Shown piece by piece: positions 1 to 7,321 of a stretch of DNA of 35,957 nt. Numbering within the stretch: the first letter of the stretch is position 1; every line of letters starts with the position of its first letter. The translations under genes were made by a program, and so were the position numbers. The notes under the pieces were generated by a model, which worked only from the letters and a program-made list of their open reading frames with translations, was not told where the DNA came from and ran no database searches. The stretch spans positions 1 to 35,957 of the forward strand of contig JAPLAT010000320.1 in NCBI GenBank assembly GCA_026393175.1, given 5' to 3'. This stretch comes from Pseudonocardiales bacterium. GTDB lineage: Bacteria > Actinomycetota > Actinomycetes > Mycobacteriales > Pseudonocardiaceae.

Positions 1-92
1 GCCGGGCGGTCGGACGCGCGGCGCGAGCGGCGCGCGGGGCCCGGGCGAGCGCGCGCCGGACGGTCCGGCGGCGCCCGGTGCCGGGGCGCGGG

Positions 93-881
93 TCAGGGGG
101 CGGTCGGGGCGGGGGCGGCGCCGATCGCCTGCTCGGCGCCGCTGGTGCGCTCCCACAGCGCGATGCCGCCGAGCAGCCCGGAGATGTTGGGCACGATCGT
201 CCGGTTCGGGCCGATGGTGTCCGGGTCCAGCTTCTTCGCGTTGCCGCCGCCGATGTAGACGTGGTCGGGCAGCACCATCGCCTCGAGCGCGTCCAGCGCG
301 TCGAGCACCCGCGCCCGCCAGCGCTCCTTGCCGACCTCGTGGCGCTGGTTGTCCCCGCACGCGACCTCGATGGACAGGCCCTCGCCGAACCGGCCGTGCG
401 AGAGCTCCATGTGCGGCAGCAGGGCGCCGTCGAAGAAGACCGCGCAGCCCACCCCGGTGCCCAGGGTGATGACCAGCTCCATGCCCTGACCGGAGATCAC
501 CGCGCAGCCCTGCACGTCCGCGTCGTTGGCGACCCGGACCGGGTGGGCGAACCGCTCGAGCAGCGCCTGCTCCAGCTCGAACCCGTGCCAGAGCGCGACG
601 AGCTCGGGGTCGGGGTCCTGCCCGGGGCCGCGCCGGGAGAACGCCGGGACCTCGCGGACCCGGCCGCGGCGGATGGCCCCGGGGAAGCCGACGGACACGC
701 GGTCGTACTCCGGCTGGGTCGCGGCGAGCTGCTCCAGCTCGTCGAGCAGCACGCTCGGGGTGCACGGGTAGGGGGTCTCGCGGCGGGCGCGCTCGGTGAG
801 CATCTCGCCCTCGGGGTCGAGCACCGTGGCCTTGAGCCCGGAGCCGCCGACGTCGATCGCGAGGGTGCGGGGGCCGGTCAT
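93..881 (-). CDS. ppgK: ROK-family sugar kinase, probable polyphosphate glucokinase
   Basis: A 262-residue cytosolic kinase of the ROK family. Seen: the N-terminal phosphate-binding motif DVGGSGLKATVLD (about residues 10-22), a VANDADVQG segment carrying the expected catalytic Asp, and the GTGVGCAVFFDG glycine loop. The Cys-rich ROK zinc motif is absent, as in polyphosphate glucokinases. Family knowledge: these enzymes phosphorylate glucose at C6 with polyphosphate and/or ATP; the size fits PpgK better than repressor-type ROK proteins, and no HTH is present. The ATG at 881 is preceded by GAGGAGGA. It is transcribed alone, away from its right-hand neighbour. The phosphate donor cannot be decided from sequence; a plain ROK glucokinase is the alternative. 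Confidence 0.88.
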   Translation of the reverse strand: MTGPRTLAIDVGGSGLKATVLDPEGEMLTERARRETPYPCTPSVLLDELEQLAATQPEYDRVSVGFPGAIRRGRVREVPAFSRRGPGQDPDPELVALWHGFELEQALLERFAHPVRVANDADVQGCAVISGQGMELVITLGTGVGCAVFFDGALLPHMELSHGRFGEGLSIEVACGDNQRHEVGKERWRARVLDALDALEAMVLPDHVYIGGGNAKKLDPDTIGPNRTIVPNISGLLGGIALWERTSGAEQAIGAAPAPTAP

Positions 882-1025
882 GGTGCGGGGTCCTCCTCGG
901 TGCGGGCTGGCGAGGGCAACCTACCCGGGCGGGGGTGGCCGTGCCGACCGTCGCCCGGGGTGTGGCCACCACCCCCACGGGGAGGGGGGACGCCAGGGTG
1001 GGCGCGCCCGCCCCGCGGCGGTGGG
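882..1025. other. Divergent spacer upstream of ppgK
   Basis: 144 bases, mostly GC-rich; includes CCCACGGGGAGGGGG. No further gene or clear promoter can be supported. It contains the shared promoter region of ppgK (leftward) and the small hypothetical (rightward). Confidence 0.4.
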
Positions 1026-1034
1026 ATGGACGGC

Positions 1035-1424
1035 ATGACCAACCTCGCCACGCCCGCCTGGTGGATGGCCGGCGGCCTGCGCAACGTCCCCGGCGTCCTC
1101 GTCGCGGGGGAGGGGCGCCTCGCGTTCGTCGCCGACGACGGCCCCGTCTTCGCCGCCCCCCTCACCGCCGTCGGCCCCGTGAGCTGGCCGTGGCACTGGT
1201 TCGGCGGCGGCTGCCGGATCACCGTGGGCGCCGACCGGTTCAACATCACCTTCGTGCGCCCCAACGGTGCCCCGGCCGCGTCGACCCACCTGCTGGAGTC
1301 GGCGCAGTCGCTGGCCGTCGTGCTGTCGCTGGGCGCCGTGCCCGCGCACTCGGTGGCCGGGCTGTTCGACGTCCGCAGCGGTCGGGCCGCCGGGAAGCTG
1401 TGGAAGGAGGTCCTCCCTGGCTAG
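1035..1424 (+). CDS. Small hypothetical protein with PH/GRAM-like strand pattern
   Basis: About 129 residues. I do not recognise a named family. It begins with an aromatic-rich segment (TPAWWMAGG), followed by alternating beta-type stretches (GRLAFVADDG, PVFAAPLTAVG, CRITVGADRFNITFV) and a C-terminal helix. That pattern is typical of small bacterial PH-like or GRAM-like domains. No signal peptide or convincing membrane span is seen. Two in-frame ATGs lie at 1026 and 1035; I use 1035 because a GGGATGGA stretch lies just upstream, but 1026 is possible. Its TAG stop overlaps the stop of the convergent threonine synthase gene within one CTAG. The 448-residue ORF that contains it upstream is a high-GC artefact. 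Confidence 0.65.
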   Translation: MTNLATPAWWMAGGLRNVPGVLVAGEGRLAFVADDGPVFAAPLTAVGPVSWPWHWFGGGCRITVGADRFNITFVRPNGAPAASTHLLESAQSLAVVLSLGAVPAHSVAGLFDVRSGRAAGKLWKEVLPG

Positions 1425-2641
1425 GGCCGGAGCCGCGCGCCGCGGGGCAGCACCGGCAGGTCGACGGGCACCGTGTCCGGGTAGATCAGCCCGCTGCCGG
1501 TGTTGAGCACGACCACGTCCTCGGTGCCGTCGAGCCAGCCCGTCTCACGGAGCCGGCCCGCCGCGGCCACGCACGCCGCGCCCTCCGGGCAGATCCAGGT
1601 GCCCTCGTCGCGGGCCAGCGCGGCCTGCGCGGCGAGCAGGTCGGCGTCGGACACCGCGACCGCCGTGCCGCCGGTGGAGCGCACCGCGTCGAGCACGAGG
1701 ACGTCGCCCAGCGCCTTGGGCACCGTGATCCCGAAGGCGACGGTGCGCGGGTCGGCGGGCGGGGTGCTCTCGGCCAGCCCGGCGTGGAAGGCGTCCACGA
1801 TCGGGGCGCAGCCCTGCGCCTGCACCGCCACCAGCCGCGGCAGGTCGCCGGTCAGCCAGCCCAGCTCCCGCATCTCGCGCAGGGCCTTGTGGATGGCGAT
1901 GATCCCGACCCCGCCGCCCGTCGGGTAGAGGATGACGTCCGGCGCGCGCCAGCCCAGCTGCTCGACGATCTCGTAGCCCATCGTCTTCTTGCCCTCCAGC
2001 CGGTAGGGCTCGCGCAGGGTGGAGACGTCCTGGTAGCCGCCCCGCTCGGTGACCGCCGCCTTGATCATGGCGCCCGCGTCGCCGATCAGGCCGTCCACCA
2101 GGTGCAGCTCGGCCCCGGTCACCACGCACTCGCGGCGGGTGATCACCGGGGCGTCGGCAGGCATGGCGATCAGCGCGCGCATCCCGGCGCGCGCCGCGTA
2201 GGCCGACCAGGCCGCGCCCGCGTTGCCGTTCGTCGGCATCGCGATGCCGGTGACGCCCAGCTCCGCCGCCCGCGACACCCCGACGGCGGCGCCGCGGGCC
2301 TTGAAGGCGCCGGTCGGGACGAGGCCCTCGTCCTTCATCCGTAGCCCGGGGACGCCGAGGCGGGCGCCGTGCCGGGGCAGGTCGAGCAGCGGGGTCATGC
2401 CCTCGCCGAGGGTCACCACGTGCGCGGGGTCGCGGACGGGCAGCAGCTCGTGGTAGCGCCACAGGTCCGGGGGCCGGGTGGCGATCTCGGCGGGGGAGAC
2501 GGTCGCGGCGGCCCGGTCGAGGTCGTACTGCGCGAGGAGTGGCGCGCCGAGCGGTGACGTGCCCTGCACGACGTCGGCGTCGTGGGTCGACCCGTCACGG
2601 GAGCAGGTGAGGTGTGTGAGGACGGAGTAGCCGGTGGTCAC
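1421..2641 (-). CDS. thrC: Threonine synthase (PLP-dependent)
   Basis: A fold-type II PLP enzyme of about 406 residues that converts O-phosphohomoserine to threonine. Seen: the N-terminal degenerate zinc-ribbon-like start (LTHLTCSRDG), the conserved GEGMTPLL segment, the Schiff-base lysine motif GLVPTGAFKARGA, the NGNAGAAWSAYAAR substrate/phosphate loop, a YPTGGGVG glycine loop and the C-terminal LNTGSGL. These favour threonine synthase over threonine dehydratase or cysteine synthase. The ORF track starts at an ATG (2716), but homology-like sequence begins at VTTGYSVLTH, so a GTG at 2641 (or 2650) is more likely. It is monocistronic, divergent from doxX, and shares its stop with the hypothetical protein on the other strand. 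Confidence 0.9.
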   Translation of the reverse strand: MTTGYSVLTHLTCSRDGSTHDADVVQGTSPLGAPLLAQYDLDRAAATVSPAEIATRPPDLWRYHELLPVRDPAHVVTLGEGMTPLLDLPRHGARLGVPGLRMKDEGLVPTGAFKARGAAVGVSRAAELGVTGIAMPTNGNAGAAWSAYAARAGMRALIAMPADAPVITRRECVVTGAELHLVDGLIGDAGAMIKAAVTERGGYQDVSTLREPYRLEGKKTMGYEIVEQLGWRAPDVILYPTGGGVGIIAIHKALREMRELGWLTGDLPRLVAVQAQGCAPIVDAFHAGLAESTPPADPRTVAFGITVPKALGDVLVLDAVRSTGGTAVAVSDADLLAAQAALARDEGTWICPEGAACVAAAGRLRETGWLDGTEDVVVLNTGSGLIYPDTVPVDLPVLPRGARLRP

Positions 2642-2722
2642 GGAGGGCACCCCGCGAGGCAAGCCGACGGTCGGCGCTGCGTCAACCGGGTGGCGAACCA
2701 CGTCGATGTCACCCACAGTGTG

Positions 2723-2738
2723 TCACCGATCACGGTGA
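2723..2738. promoter_or_regulatory. Palindrome TCACCG-ATCA-CGGTGA between thrC and doxX
   Basis: Perfect 6-bp inverted arms separated by four bases, in the roughly 280-bp divergent region upstream of threonine synthase. Several further GTGA/TCAC half-site-like words follow (for example GGTGACGAG and AGGTGATCGG). It looks like a transcription-factor operator, but the regulator is unknown. This spacer holds no other gene I can support. Confidence 0.4.
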
Positions 2739-2925
2739 GCGGACGGTGACGAGAGGTGATCGGTCGGTGGCCGACGGTTCACCCGCCCGGCGCGATGGGC
2801 CGACTGCTCGTCGCGCCCGGGCGAATGGTCGCCGCCCGATCCGCTGACTGGTCGTGACGAGACGGCTCCATCGGGTTCACTCACCCCATCGAACGTGACG
2901 ACACGATCACTCGGAGGCTCCCCCG

Positions 2926-3522
2926 ATGAACCTGAACCGCCCGCTGCCCGAGCCGTACCGCGACGTCGCGCTCCTGTTCGCCCGGATCGTCCTGGGCGTG
3001 GTGATGTTCGCCCACGGCTACCAGAAGATGGTCATCAACGGCATCGGCCGCACCACCGAGGGCTTCGAGTCGCTGTCCATCCCGCTGGCCATCGTGTCGG
3101 CGTCGTTCGTGACGGTCGTCGAGTTCGCCGGCAGCGCGCTGCTCATCCTCGGCGCGCTCACCCCCTTCATCGCCGCCTGCAACCTGGTGATCATGGGTGG
3201 CGCCGTCGTCTTCGTGCACGCCAAGAACGGCATCTTCGTCGCCGACGGCGGCTGGGAGCTGGTCGGCGTCATCGGGGCCGGGTTCATCATCCTCGCCGCC
3301 GTGGGCCCGGGCCGGTTCAGCGTCGACCACGTCGTCAACCGCAAGCAGCGCGAGTACCGCGAGGCGCTGGAGAAGGCCCAGCCGGTCACCGCCCCGTGGC
3401 CCCGGGCCGCCGACACCGGCCCGCAGCAGCTGTGGACCCCGCCGGAGGGCGTGGCCGCCGGTGACGCCCCGCTGCCCCGGCGCGAGCCCCGCACCCAGGC
3501 ACTGCCCACCATCCGGCGCTGA
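2926..3522 (+). CDS. DoxX-family membrane protein
   Basis: 198 residues. Seen: four hydrophobic spans (roughly residues 12-30, 52-75, 80-100 and 108-128), the DoxX-type motif RIVLGVVMFAHGYQKM near the N terminus, and a charged Pro-rich cytoplasmic tail of about 65 residues after GPGRFSVDHV. Known: DoxX/DoxD-like proteins are small four-helix membrane proteins; some form oxidoreductase complexes with thiol or superoxide enzymes, but most are of unknown role. The ATG at 2926 has a good GGAGG eight bases upstream. The gene is transcribed alone, divergent from thrC, and ends before a strong hairpin terminator. The substrate is unknown. Confidence 0.9.
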   Translation: MNLNRPLPEPYRDVALLFARIVLGVVMFAHGYQKMVINGIGRTTEGFESLSIPLAIVSASFVTVVEFAGSALLILGALTPFIAACNLVIMGGAVVFVHAKNGIFVADGGWELVGVIGAGFIILAAVGPGRFSVDHVVNRKQREYREALEKAQPVTAPWPRAADTGPQQLWTPPEGVAAGDAPLPRREPRTQALPTIRR

Positions 3523-3568
3523 CGCGCCCACCCGACCTCCCGCCGACTGCCCCCGGCGGGAACACCCA

Positions 3569-3605
3569 CGGAACGCCCGGCGCCCACCCCGCGCCGGGCG
3601 TTCCG
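3569..3605 (+). terminator. 15-bp perfect hairpin downstream of doxX
   Basis: Arms CGGAACGCCCGGCGC (3569-3583) and GCGCCGGGCGTTCCG (3591-3605) are perfect inverted repeats with a seven-base loop. It lies 47 bases after the doxX stop and about 67 bases before the HipA-like start. There is no T-tract, which is usual for actinobacterial terminators. Confidence 0.75.
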
Positions 3606-3671
3606 CGGCCTCCGGGCCCGGTCGCGGAGCCCGCGGGCGGTCCCGGGGCGGGGATGGGGCACGATCGCGGC

Positions 3672-4505
3672 ATGGCTCTGCGGGCGGTGACGGCGATCCG
3701 CTACGTCACCCCGCTGCGCGAGGGCGGCTCGCTGCCCGGCGTGATGGAGGCCGACGACCTCGGCACCTACGCCGTGAAGTTCCGCGGGGCGGGGCAGGGG
3801 CCCAAGGTGCTGGTCGCGGAGGTCGTGGCGGGTGAGCTCGCCCGGGCGCTCGGGCTGCCCGTGCCGGAGCTCGTCACCGTCGACCTGGACCCCGCGCTCG
3901 GCGCGGCCGAGCCCGACCAGGAGGTGCAGGAGCTGCTGCGCGCCAGCCCCGGGCTCAACCTGGGGGCGGACTTCCTGCCCGGCGCGCTGGACCTCGACCC
4001 CGCCGCGTTCTCCGTCGACCCCGGGTTCGCCGGGCGGGTGCTGTGGTTCGACGCGCTCGTCGGCAACGTCGACCGGTCCTGGCGCAACACCAACATGCTG
4101 TTCTGGCACGGCGGCCCCTACCTGATCGACCACGGCGCCACCCTGACGTTCCACCACGACTGGGCGGGCGCCGCGGCGTGGGTGACCCGCCGCTACGACG
4201 CGCGCGAGCACGTCCTGCTCGGCGCCGCGCCCGACCTCGACGCCGCCGACGCCGAGCTGGGGCCGCGGGTCACCGGCGAGCTGCTGGCCCGCGTGGCGGC
4301 ACAGGTGCCGGACGAGTGGCTGGCCGGCGAGCCCGCCGGGACGCCCGACGGGCTCCGCGCCGGGTACGCCGCCCAGCTCGCGGCGCGGCTCGCCGCGCGC
4401 GAGGCCTGGCTGCCGGGGGTCCGCGACGCCGTCGCCGCCTACGCCGCCCACCCGCCCGACCGGGCCGTCGACCCGCTGGCCCGCTACACCCGGCGGCCGC
4501 GGTGA
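3672..4505 (+). CDS. HipA-like kinase family protein
   Basis: 277 residues resembling the stand-alone HipA-like kinase domain (HipA_2 type). Seen: a TYAVKF strand with the probable ATP-binding Lys36; a catalytic loop DALVGNVDRSWRNTNML with Asp134 and Asn141; and a DHG metal-binding triplet at 153-155 (LIDHGATL). No HTH-type HipB gene is adjacent. The start MALRAV (3672) is chosen over the upstream ATG at 3654 because conserved sequence begins there. The stop overlaps the GTG start of the DUF3037 gene by four bases (GTGA), so the two are co-translated. HipA-like/DUF3037 pairs recur in bacteria; the target of this kinase is unknown, and a toxin role is not demonstrated. Confidence 0.85.
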   Translation: MALRAVTAIRYVTPLREGGSLPGVMEADDLGTYAVKFRGAGQGPKVLVAEVVAGELARALGLPVPELVTVDLDPALGAAEPDQEVQELLRASPGLNLGADFLPGALDLDPAAFSVDPGFAGRVLWFDALVGNVDRSWRNTNMLFWHGGPYLIDHGATLTFHHDWAGAAAWVTRRYDAREHVLLGAAPDLDAADAELGPRVTGELLARVAAQVPDEWLAGEPAGTPDGLRAGYAAQLAARLAAREAWLPGVRDAVAAYAAHPPDRAVDPLARYTRRPR

Positions 4506-4912
4506 GGCACCCGTTCGAGTACGCCGTGCTGCGGGTCGTGCCGCGCGTCGAGCGGGGGGAGTGCCTCAACGCCGGGGTGCTGCTCTACTGCCGGCCGCTG
4601 GAGCACCTCGGCGCCCGGGTGCACCTCGACCCCGACCGGCTCGCCGCCCTCGACCCCGCCGCCGACCCGGTGGCGATCACCCGCGTCCTCGACGCGGTGG
4701 TGGCGCTGTGCGACGGCTCCACGGCCGGGGCCCGGTACGCCGGGCCGGCCGGGGCGGAGGACCGGGGCAGGCGCTTCCGGCGGCTCACCGCCCCGCGCAG
4801 AACGATCGTCCAGCCCGGGCCGGTGCACACGGGCCTCACCACCGACCCCGAGGCCGATCTGACCCGCCTGCTCGAGACCCTCGTCCTCCCCCCACGCCCC
4901 ACCCCCGCCTGA
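4502..4912 (+). CDS. DUF3037 domain protein, partner of the HipA-like kinase
   Basis: 136 residues starting with a GTG inside the stop of the preceding kinase gene. Seen: the DUF3037 signature at the N terminus (FEYAVLRVVPRVERGECLNAGVLLYC, quoted in part: ECLNAGVLLYC), followed by an acidic helical middle and a C-terminal Thr/Pro segment with LTTDPEADLTRLLETLVLP. Known: the domain has no assigned biochemical function but is frequently encoded directly next to HipA-like kinases. The inferred role is a partner or modulator of the kinase. The ORF track buries it in a longer frame starting at 4043; that upstream portion overlaps the kinase and is a shadow. An inverted repeat array begins immediately downstream. 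Confidence 0.85.
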   Translation: MRHPFEYAVLRVVPRVERGECLNAGVLLYCRPLEHLGARVHLDPDRLAALDPAADPVAITRVLDAVVALCDGSTAGARYAGPAGAEDRGRRFRRLTAPRRTIVQPGPVHTGLTTDPEADLTRLLETLVLPPRPTPA

Positions 4913-4929
4913 CGGCCCCGCACCCCCCG

Positions 4930-5308
4930 CGAGTCGGGGCCTGGGCGCGCACGAGTCGGGCCCTCGGAGCCCGCGAGTCGGGGTGTGGGAGTGCGCGAGT
5001 CGGGGCGTGGGTGCGCCCGAGTCGGGCCCCGGCACCCCGCGAGTCGGGGTGTGAGTGCGCACGAGTCGGGGTCCACGGGCCCGACTCGCGCACGGTGGGG
5101 GCCCGACTCGCGCACGGTGGGGGCCCGACTCGCGCACGGTGGGGGCCCGACTCGCGCACGGTGGGGGCCCGACTCGCGCGCGGTGGGGCCCCGACTCGCG
5201 CACGGTCAGGCCCCGACTCGCGCGCGGTGGGGCCCCGACTCGCGCACGGTCAGGCCCCGACTCGCGCACGGTGGGGGCCCGACTCGCGCACGGTGGGGGC
5301 CCGACTCG
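4930..5308. repeat. Inverted array of 18 CGAGTCGGG cores at exact 22-bp spacing
   Basis: Seven copies of CGAGTCGGG start at 4930, 4952, 4974, 4996, 5018, 5040 and 5062. Eleven copies of the reverse complement CCCGACTCG start at 5080, 5102 and every 22 bp to 5300. All 18 nine-base cores are intact. The 13-bp spacers are nearly identical in the right half (CGCACGGTGGGGG, with variants) but divergent in the left half. The halves are mirror-symmetric about 5075, so seven left copies can pair with seven right copies. The array fills the gap between two convergent genes (ends at 4912 and 5323). Because 22 is not a multiple of three, every frame stays open and gives false ORFs. Confidence 0.97.
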
Positions 5309-5322
5309 CGGGGGTGGGTGGG

Positions 5323-5808
5323 TCAGCCGGCGGCGGCGGCCAGGCGGGCGACGGAGGCGCGCATCTGGTCCTCGCTCACGCGCGGGTAGAGGCCCAGGGC
5401 GTTCTCGTCCCGCACCCCGGACCAGTCGTAGGTGTGGGTGACGCGGGTGCCGCCGTCGCCGGTCGGCTCGAGCTCCCAGGCGTAGGTGTGGCCGCTGGGG
5501 TCCAGCTCTCCGATGACGTGGGACAGGGAGCCGGCCGGGTGGATCGCGGGCGCCCAGGCGATGCGCCGCCCGTCCTCGAACGCGACGACCTCGCTGCGCA
5601 TCGTGTAGTCGCCGATGCCGTCCTGGTTCATCCGCATGACGAACGCGTCGCCGACGCCGGTGACCGGGGTGTCGCCGGACTCGAGGCCGCGGAGCATGCC
5701 CGCGCCGTCGAGGTCGGTGTGCCGCGCGGGGTCGGCCAGCAGCGCGAAGAGCCGCTCGGGCGGCACCGGGACGGTGTCGCTGACCTGCAGTGCCCTGACC
5801 TCTGCCAT
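5323..5808 (-). CDS. SRPBCC-family protein (polyketide cyclase/START-like fold)
   Basis: 161 residues. Seen: a first strand and helix typical of the SRPBCC fold (ALQVSDTVPVPPERLFALLADPARH), central beta strands around YTMRSEVVAFEDGRRIAWAPA, a TYAWELEPTGDGGTRVTHTYDW strand pair, and a long C-terminal helix. Known: these helix-grip proteins bind hydrophobic ligands; the specific ligand is not predictable. The start at 5808 is supported by GGAGG five bases upstream; the longer frame to 5874 in the ORF track has no such site. It is convergent with the HipA/DUF3037 pair across the repeat array, and divergent from the phosphotransferase gene. Confidence 0.88.
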   Translation of the reverse strand: MAEVRALQVSDTVPVPPERLFALLADPARHTDLDGAGMLRGLESGDTPVTGVGDAFVMRMNQDGIGDYTMRSEVVAFEDGRRIAWAPAIHPAGSLSHVIGELDPSGHTYAWELEPTGDGGTRVTHTYDWSGVRDENALGLYPRVSEDQMRASVARLAAAAG

Positions 5809-5900
5809 GCGGACCTCCATCGACGCTGATGTGTCGTGCACGACCATCCACCCACGCGCCGCTGTGGCCGTCAAGCGGGGCCATGCCCTTGGATGGGGTG

Positions 5901-6932
5901 ATGACGATCGACGCCGTGCCGGCCGCTCCGCTCGCCGACTGGTTCCGCGCCGAGGTCCCCGGTGTCGCCGACGGGCCGCTGACGGTGGAGCGCATCTCCG
6001 GCGGGCACTCGAACCTCACCTACCGGATCGTCGACACCGCCGGGACGACGTGGGCCCTGCGCCGCCCGCCGACCGGCATGGTCCTGGCGACGGCCCACGA
6101 CATGGCCAGGGAGTGGCGCTTCATCAGCGCCCTGCACTCCACGGCCGTGCCCGTCGCGCGGCCGGTGGCGCTGTGCCGGGACCCGTCGGTGATCGGCGCC
6201 GAGTTCTACGTCATGGACTTCGTCGAGGGCGACGTCCTGGGCGACGAGGCGTCCGGGCACCGGCTGCACGGGGAGGCCCGGCACACCGCGGGCCTGGACG
6301 CCGTGGACGTCCTCGCCGCGCTGCACGCCGTCGACCCGCAGCAGGTGGGCCTGGGCGACCTGCACCGCCCGGGCAGCTACCTGGAACGCCAGCTCCGGCG
6401 CTGGCACCGGCAGGTGCACGCCTCCGCGGTCGCCGACCTGCAGGTCGTCGACGCCGCGCACGAGCGGCTCGCGGCGCGGGTGGCGCAGCTGCCGCCGTCG
6501 GAGGTGCGGATCGCGCACGGCGACTTCCGCATGGGCAACCTCGCCGTCGGGCCGGACGGGCGGGTGCGGGCGGTGTTCGACTGGGAGCTGGCGACGCTCG
6601 GCGACCCGCTGGCCGACCTGGGCTGGCTCATCGCCTCGTGGGCCCGCCCCGGCGACGCCGACCCGCCGATGCTGGCCGGCCCGAGCCTGGTCGACGGCTA
6701 CGCCGACGCCGGCGAGCTGGTGGAGCGGTACGCGGAGCGCTCCGGGCGCGACGTCTCGGAGCTGGACTTCTACGTCGCGTTCGCGCGCTGGCGCTCGGCC
6801 TGCATCGGGGCGGGGGTCTACAGCCGCTACGCGGGCGGCGTGATGGGCGACGGGGAGAGCGAGGAGCGCTCGGCCGCCCGGCTCGCGTCCCTGCACGCCC
6901 AGGCCAGGGCCGCCCTCGACGCGCTGCGCTGA
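5901..6932 (+). CDS. Aminoglycoside-phosphotransferase-fold kinase (ACAD10-like phosphotransferase family)
   Basis: 343 residues. Seen: the nucleotide-binding loop ISGGHSNLTYRI (about 32-43), ALRRPP at about 52-57, the Brenner-type catalytic motif HGDFRMGNL (His about 206), and the metal-binding FDWELATLGDPLADLGWL. This combination matches the phosphotransferases often associated with acyl-CoA dehydrogenases (human ACAD10/11 N-terminal domain) rather than drug-resistance APHs. In actinobacteria these are thought to phosphorylate hydroxyacyl substrates, but the substrate here is unknown. The start MTIDAV (5901) follows GGATGGGGTG; an in-frame ATG at 5883 is an alternative. The gene ends eight bases before the stop of the convergent PPOX gene. 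Confidence 0.88.
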   Translation: MTIDAVPAAPLADWFRAEVPGVADGPLTVERISGGHSNLTYRIVDTAGTTWALRRPPTGMVLATAHDMAREWRFISALHSTAVPVARPVALCRDPSVIGAEFYVMDFVEGDVLGDEASGHRLHGEARHTAGLDAVDVLAALHAVDPQQVGLGDLHRPGSYLERQLRRWHRQVHASAVADLQVVDAAHERLAARVAQLPPSEVRIAHGDFRMGNLAVGPDGRVRAVFDWELATLGDPLADLGWLIASWARPGDADPPMLAGPSLVDGYADAGELVERYAERSGRDVSELDFYVAFARWRSACIGAGVYSRYAGGVMGDGESEERSAARLASLHAQARAALDALR

Positions 6933-6940
6933 GTCGGCCG

Positions 6941-7321
6941 TCAGGTCAGGGTGATCGCCAGGCCGACCGCGCGCCGGCCCGTCACCGCGGTGGCGGCGAG
7001 CCCGAGCAGGCCGTACTTGCGCCGCACCGCCGTGCGGACGCGCCGGGTGCCCTCGGCGTCGAGCACCCGGGCGGTGCCGGGGACGGGCTCGCCGAGCGGG
7101 GTGCCGCGCCGGTCGCACGGGGCCAGGGTGACGGCGCCGTCGCGGCGGACCCGCTTGACCTTGCCGGACGAGCCGGGTGTCCAGACGCCCAGGCCGGGGC
7201 CGTCCGGCCCGTCCAGCGGGGCGACCCACACCGGCGTGCCGACGGCCCGGCCGTCGCGCCGGAACGTGGTGAGCAGGACGAACTGCGCCCCGGCGAGACT
7301 CTCGATGGTCGAGGGGTTCAC
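6941..7321 (-). CDS. PPOX-class, probable F420-dependent oxidoreductase
   Basis: 126 residues of the split-barrel flavin/F420-binding fold. Seen: LTTFRRDGRAVGTPVWVAPLDG, a typical first-strand pair of this class; a VWTPGSSGKVKRVRRDGAVTL phosphate-binding region; and a conserved C-terminal KYGLLG. Known: actinobacterial members of this size mostly use F420, though flavin or heme cannot be excluded. Its GTG start (7319-7321) overlaps the TGA of the P450 gene upstream by four bases, so it is translationally coupled to the P450. The two probably act on the same substrate or in the same oxidation/reduction sequence. Confidence 0.85.
   Translation of the reverse strand: MNPSTIESLAGAQFVLLTTFRRDGRAVGTPVWVAPLDGPDGPGLGVWTPGSSGKVKRVRRDGAVTLAPCDRRGTPLGEPVPGTARVLDAEGTRRVRTAVRRKYGLLGLAATAVTGRRAVGLAITLT

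Noticed and set aside
1-92. Possible gene end or RNA at the left edge
   Set aside because: It is extremely GC-rich with several small potential hairpins, but no frame or conserved RNA shape can be supported from 92 bases.
78-1424. 448-residue plus-strand ORF at the left end
   Set aside because: Most of it is antisense to the ROK kinase. Only the last 129 codons look like a protein and are annotated separately.
2642-2716. SAM-type riboswitch upstream of thrC
   Set aside because: CGCGGGGUGCCC in the leader recalls the end of a SAM-IV core, but the remaining conserved elements (GGUCANGAGUG and the GGCAACC junction) are missing. The palindrome at 2723-2738 is described as a possible operator instead.
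4930-5308. CRISPR array
   Set aside because: The repeats are directly adjacent units of 22 bp with no unique spacers, they change orientation once, and there are no cas genes.
4985-5441. Several overlapping ORFs with repeated RARWGPDSR-type peptides in the array
   Set aside because: The 22-bp unit is not a multiple of three, so every frame cycles through the same peptides. They reflect the DNA repeat, not a protein.
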